Assembly: GCF_000220395.1 (NCBI RefSeq)
Contig: NW_004086124.1
Location: 29,233 to 93,232 of the forward strand
Direction: 5' to 3'
From: Ichthyophthirius multifiliis
Lineage: Eukaryota > Ciliophora > Oligohymenophorea > Hymenostomatida
Length of the DNA stretch: 64,000 nt
This document shows positions 60,959 through 64,000 of this stretch, one piece after another. The notes under the pieces were generated by a model, which did not search any database, was not told the origin of the DNA, and saw nothing but the letters and a program-made list of their open reading frames with translations. Numbering within the stretch: the stretch's first letter is position 1; each line of letters begins with the position of its first letter. Made by a program: the position numbers and the translations under genes.

Positions 60959-62569
60959 CCAGGAAATTAAATTAAATTAAATTAAATTATTCATTGAGTT
61001 TATATAATAAAATATTACTTCATATCCTTATTAATATATTACTCATTCCTAATAATAGATTGATATTCATTATTATTATTTGTTTTGATGTTTTTTTATT
61101 TTTACTTAAACTTTTTTTTTTAAAAAAAAAAAAAAAACTCAATAAAATAAAAAGACAACAAAAAAATTTTTAACTCCCTTTTTTTTGTTGATTAAGTTTT
61201 TTTTTATTAAAATCAATTAGTACAAATAATATTATGTTTTATTTTATGATTTTGAATATAAATTTCATTTAAAAGTATATATTTTTTAAATATCTATTAA
61301 GGAAATCATTTATTTATAATATATTATCACTTATTTAGAATATACAAAAATTTTATTTAATTTCAATTCATAATTTTTAAGAATTTAATTTTTTTTTAGA
61401 AAATTATATTTATTGAGATAATTTATTCTAATAAATTCTTTACATTTTATTTATCGTAAATAAATTTATAATTTTTAAATGACTTTATTTATAAATTTAA
61501 TTACAAAATTATAATGGAAGATTATTAAAGCCAAACCACGAAATATAAATATAATTTATGAACCTTTAATACAAAAAATAACATAAAATGCTGAAAATAT
61601 TATACAAAAATGAAAAAACTTAAAATATTCTTTTTAATTTGTAAATTATTTTTATGTATTTTTTTTTGAATTAAATTGCTTATTAAATTACTCAACTTTT
61701 TTATATATTAAAGCTTATAATAAATTTATAAAAAATATATAATTTCTTTACTTTTAATACAATTTAAGGGTGAAAAAAAAAAAATCAAATATAAAATAAA
61801 TAAAACCATAATAAATTTTTAGAATTCATTAAATTTAAAAATTATAATAATTATAATATATTCTAATATTAATAATAATTCAATAATTAAAATTATTTAT
61901 TTAAATAAAATCATAAAAACTAATAACCTTTTTCAACTTTTCTTTATATTATTTTTATATTTTTAAAAATTTTATGAATAATAATACTATTATATGTTAT
62001 TAAACACATTTTTCGTAATTATAATGATATCTTTTTGATAAAAATTATAATCATAAATTTTATTTTATAAAAATTTCCCGAATTTTAATTCTCGAATATT
62101 TATAACCAGTATCTTTTATAGTTTGAATATTCTAAATCTATATGAATACATTATTCAAGATTAAAAATACGTTTTGGGCTAAACTTATAATAATTTTATA
62201 TAATTTATATATTATTTACTGTTATTTTATTCTATTATATAATTATGATTTATATATTTTATTTTTAAAAATAATTTATAATTTTTATAGATATTTTATT
62301 ATTTTTACTTTTATTTATTTTACTTTTATTATTAAAATACTAATTATGTATTTTTATAATAATTATTTTAATACAAAATATTTTTCTTAATTTTTTAAAA
62401 AAAATTCTTATAATTTTGTTTTAATATATATATATCTAATTATATATAATTTATAATATGGATCAACTTTTTTTTTAAAAGGAGTTTGTTTATAATATTT
62501 CATAACCTAAATAACGCTTTTGTATTTTTTTTACAATTAATAATAGAAAAGAAATTTATATTAAAATTA
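60959..62569. other. AT-rich region with a short exon-like stretch
   Basis: Mostly A/T. A plus-strand TGA-free stretch at about 61484-61612 (WKIIKAKPRNINIIYEPLIQ, then a few residues and TGA) has coding-like codons but no ATG or joining exon. An 82-codon frame at 62142-62390 is nearly all Tyr, Ile, Leu and Phe from TA-rich DNA and is probably chance. An inverted repeat lies at 61154-61195. Confidence 0.4.
61154..61195. repeat. Inverted repeat (potential hairpin)
   Basis: GACAACAAAAAAA at about 61154 pairs with TTTTTTTTGTTG at about 61182, around a short loop containing AACTCCC. The stem of about 11-12 bp is mostly A-T. It could form a hairpin or act at a transcript 3' end, or be chance in this composition. 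Confidence 0.35.
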
Positions 62570-63453
62570 TCACTAATAGCTAAAAGTAATTAATATTACG
62601 TTTTAATTAGCTTCAAGGATAATATACTAATCTTAAAAATTATTATATTTCATTTCTTTATAGAAATTTAATACATTATTTTTTGCTTTAATATTTTTTT
62701 TTTTAAAGTCTCTTATATCTTATATGTCTTTTTACATCAAGTTTATTATTAGGATAAATACCTAAAGAATTTCTAGTTTTTTTTATTACTTTTTTAAGAT
62801 TATTTTAAATAAAAGTAATCCAATTTTTGTTTTAATTTTGCTTTTTTTTTTTTCATTTACCTTTAATTTAATTTATATATTTACTTTTTTAATAGAAAAA
62901 TTTATATACCCTATAAATTTTTACTTATTCCTTTTCCTCTACAGTTTCTTTACTTTCGAAATAATTGAATAAGCTTTTAAAACCTTTTTATTCTTTAAAA
63001 AAACTTAAAATTAAATAAAATATATAAATTTACTCAGTATTGTATTTTTCATCGTTTTGTTTTATTTTTTTATTTTTTTTAATTATCAAAATATAAAATG
63101 CTTATATGATAACTTTCTGACTTCGAATTTTAAGGATTTTTAATTATTTTTTAAGTAAATAAATTCTTAGTGATTTCATAGAGTTCTTTTACTGAATATT
63201 TGCATGTTTTAAGTAGACTATCATAAACATCGTTACATATACTTTTTTAAATAGTAAATCTAATGATAAGATTTTTTAAGTTTTATAAGATAAGTTAAAT
63301 TGCAGCAAATACTATTAATTAATAACGTCTTATAAGCTCAATTGATAATATATCAAACAAATTATGTTTGATTGAGTTTATTAAATTTTACTTTTCAATT
63401 TTAACTTTTTTATCTTCTATTATTTTTAAATTATGTGGATTTTTATTAATCAT
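62570..63453 (-). CDS. Hypothetical multi-exon protein
   Basis: ATG 63451-63453 begins MINKNPHNLKIIEDKKVKIE. The first exon runs about 150 codons with good codon context (NSIKHNLFDILSIELIRRY, DVYDSLLKTCKYSVKELYEI). Later exons read KGFKSLFNYFESKETVEEKE, NWITFIQNNLKKVIKKTRN and SLGIYPNNKLDVKRHIRYKR, then NFYKEMKYNNFQDQYIILEA. TGA is at 62570-62572. At least two introns are needed (about 63010-63060 and around 62850). The protein is basic and helical near the N-terminus and Lys/Arg-rich later. I do not recognise the family. The region has no long standard-code frame. Confidence 0.5.
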
Positions 63454-64000
63454 TTTCCAAAAATAAATAAATGTAATTATTTTTATTTTTTTTCAAAAAA
63501 AATTTTTCAATTAAATAAATTATAATTTATTCAAAACAAATATTTGTTAATATTATAAATATAATATATAGTAATTAATTATACATATAATTGATTTTTT
63601 AAAAGTCAAAACTATTTTCTTTTGTATTCTATAATACTATATTTTAAATATATGCTAATTATATTATATTATCTTAGTATATGACCATAAAAGAAGGTCG
63701 CGAAAATTAATATTATGATACTTTCCATATTAAGTTTAGCAAATATTTTAATCATTAATTTATTTTACTTAGTTTTTTAAAAAGAGTTTATACCTCCAAC
63801 CCCGACCGTTCCCACCAAAAAAAACCCTTATCTTAAATAAAAAATATTAAAATTTAGTATTAATTTATTTGTTCATCAGTAATATATTTTATTTCTTAAA
63901 AAGATTATATAAAAATGATTAAAAATAAAAATGTTAAATTTATATAAAATAAATAAAATTTTATAAATATTTTAACTAAATTAAAATATAGTTTTTTAAT
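63454..64000. other. AT-rich right flank with a GC-rich patch
   Basis: No coding pattern seen. At 63791-63833 there is an unusual C-rich run (ACCTCCAACCCCGACCGT then TCCCACC, A8 and CCC), the densest G/C patch of the window outside genes. At about 63680-63703, GACC and GGTC flank a short loop (ATAAAAGAA), a weak hairpin. Confidence 0.5.

Noticed and set aside
62142..62390. 82-aa plus-strand ORF rich in Tyr, Ile, Phe
   Set aside because: Composition is that of translated TA-rich DNA, with no G/C bias at first or second codon positions and no homology recognised.
63791..63833. Telomeric repeat
   Set aside because: Only one imperfect CCAACCCC unit is present; there is no tandem C4A2 array.
1..64000. 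Defence system, phage, transposon, CRISPR or operon-like cluster
   Set aside because: Genes are unrelated eukaryotic housekeeping genes on both strands with introns; no terminal repeats, transposase, integrase or repeat-spacer array was seen.

Overview
This window looks like macronuclear DNA of an oligohymenophorean ciliate. TAA and TAG occur inside nearly every reading frame, at positions where relatives have glutamine, and only TGA ends genes. Base composition is extremely AT-rich. Introns are short (about 30-110 bp), AT-rich and GT...AG. An Ichthyophthirius-like or Tetrahymena-like hymenostome fits, but the genus is inference. I saw no tRNA, rRNA, CRISPR array, transposon or prokaryotic feature. 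Promoters and poly-A signals cannot be told apart from the AT background. ORFs called with the standard code are mostly shadows or fragments, so the genes below were read with TGA as the only stop.

Layout, left half: coiled-coil gene end (2-499, +); eIF3b (638-3161, -); Q-rich protein (about 3298-5227, +); weak ORF (5464-5895, +); Rab GTPase (6696-7422, +); USP39/SAD1 splicing factor (7512-9319, -); coiled-coil protein (9313-10476, -); importin-alpha-like protein (10650-12105, -); small membrane protein (12399-13351, +); dienoyl-CoA isomerase ECH1 (13481-14342, -); PP2C phosphatase (14503-16517, +); PB1-domain protein (17720-19087, -); two unknowns (19490-19862, - and 19998-23288, +); CCDC17-like protein (23652-29780, +); probable unknown gene (about 30284-31478, -).

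Layout, right half: CPBP membrane protein (32159-32920, +); unknown (33265-34819, +); weak gene (35260-36301, +); phosphoglycerate-mutase-family enzyme (36487-37172, +); SKP1-like protein (37336-37944, +); beta'-COP (38220-41445, +); MAN1/Src1-like nuclear membrane protein (41884-43101, +); OSCA/TMEM63-like channel (43886-46372, +); dCMP deaminase (46751-48130, +); porin-like protein (48509-49694, +); ribosomal protein uS12/RPS23 (50898-51377, +); USP32-like deubiquitinase (52184-57968, +); coiled-coil protein (59052-60958, +); unknown (62570-63453, -).

The genes are independent housekeeping and cell-structure genes, not an operon or a defence/mobile island. Functional groups are translation (eIF3b, RPS23), trafficking (Rab, beta'-COP), nuclear transport and envelope (importin-alpha, MAN1), splicing/ubiquitin (USP39, USP32, SKP1), nucleotide and lipid metabolism (dCMP deaminase, ECH1) and cilia (CCDC17-like). 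I found no convincing undescribed system. The most interesting points are initiator ATGs isolated in one-codon first exons, a three-module CCDC17-like protein, a CPBP homologue without the usual histidines, and several genes detectable only with the ciliate code.
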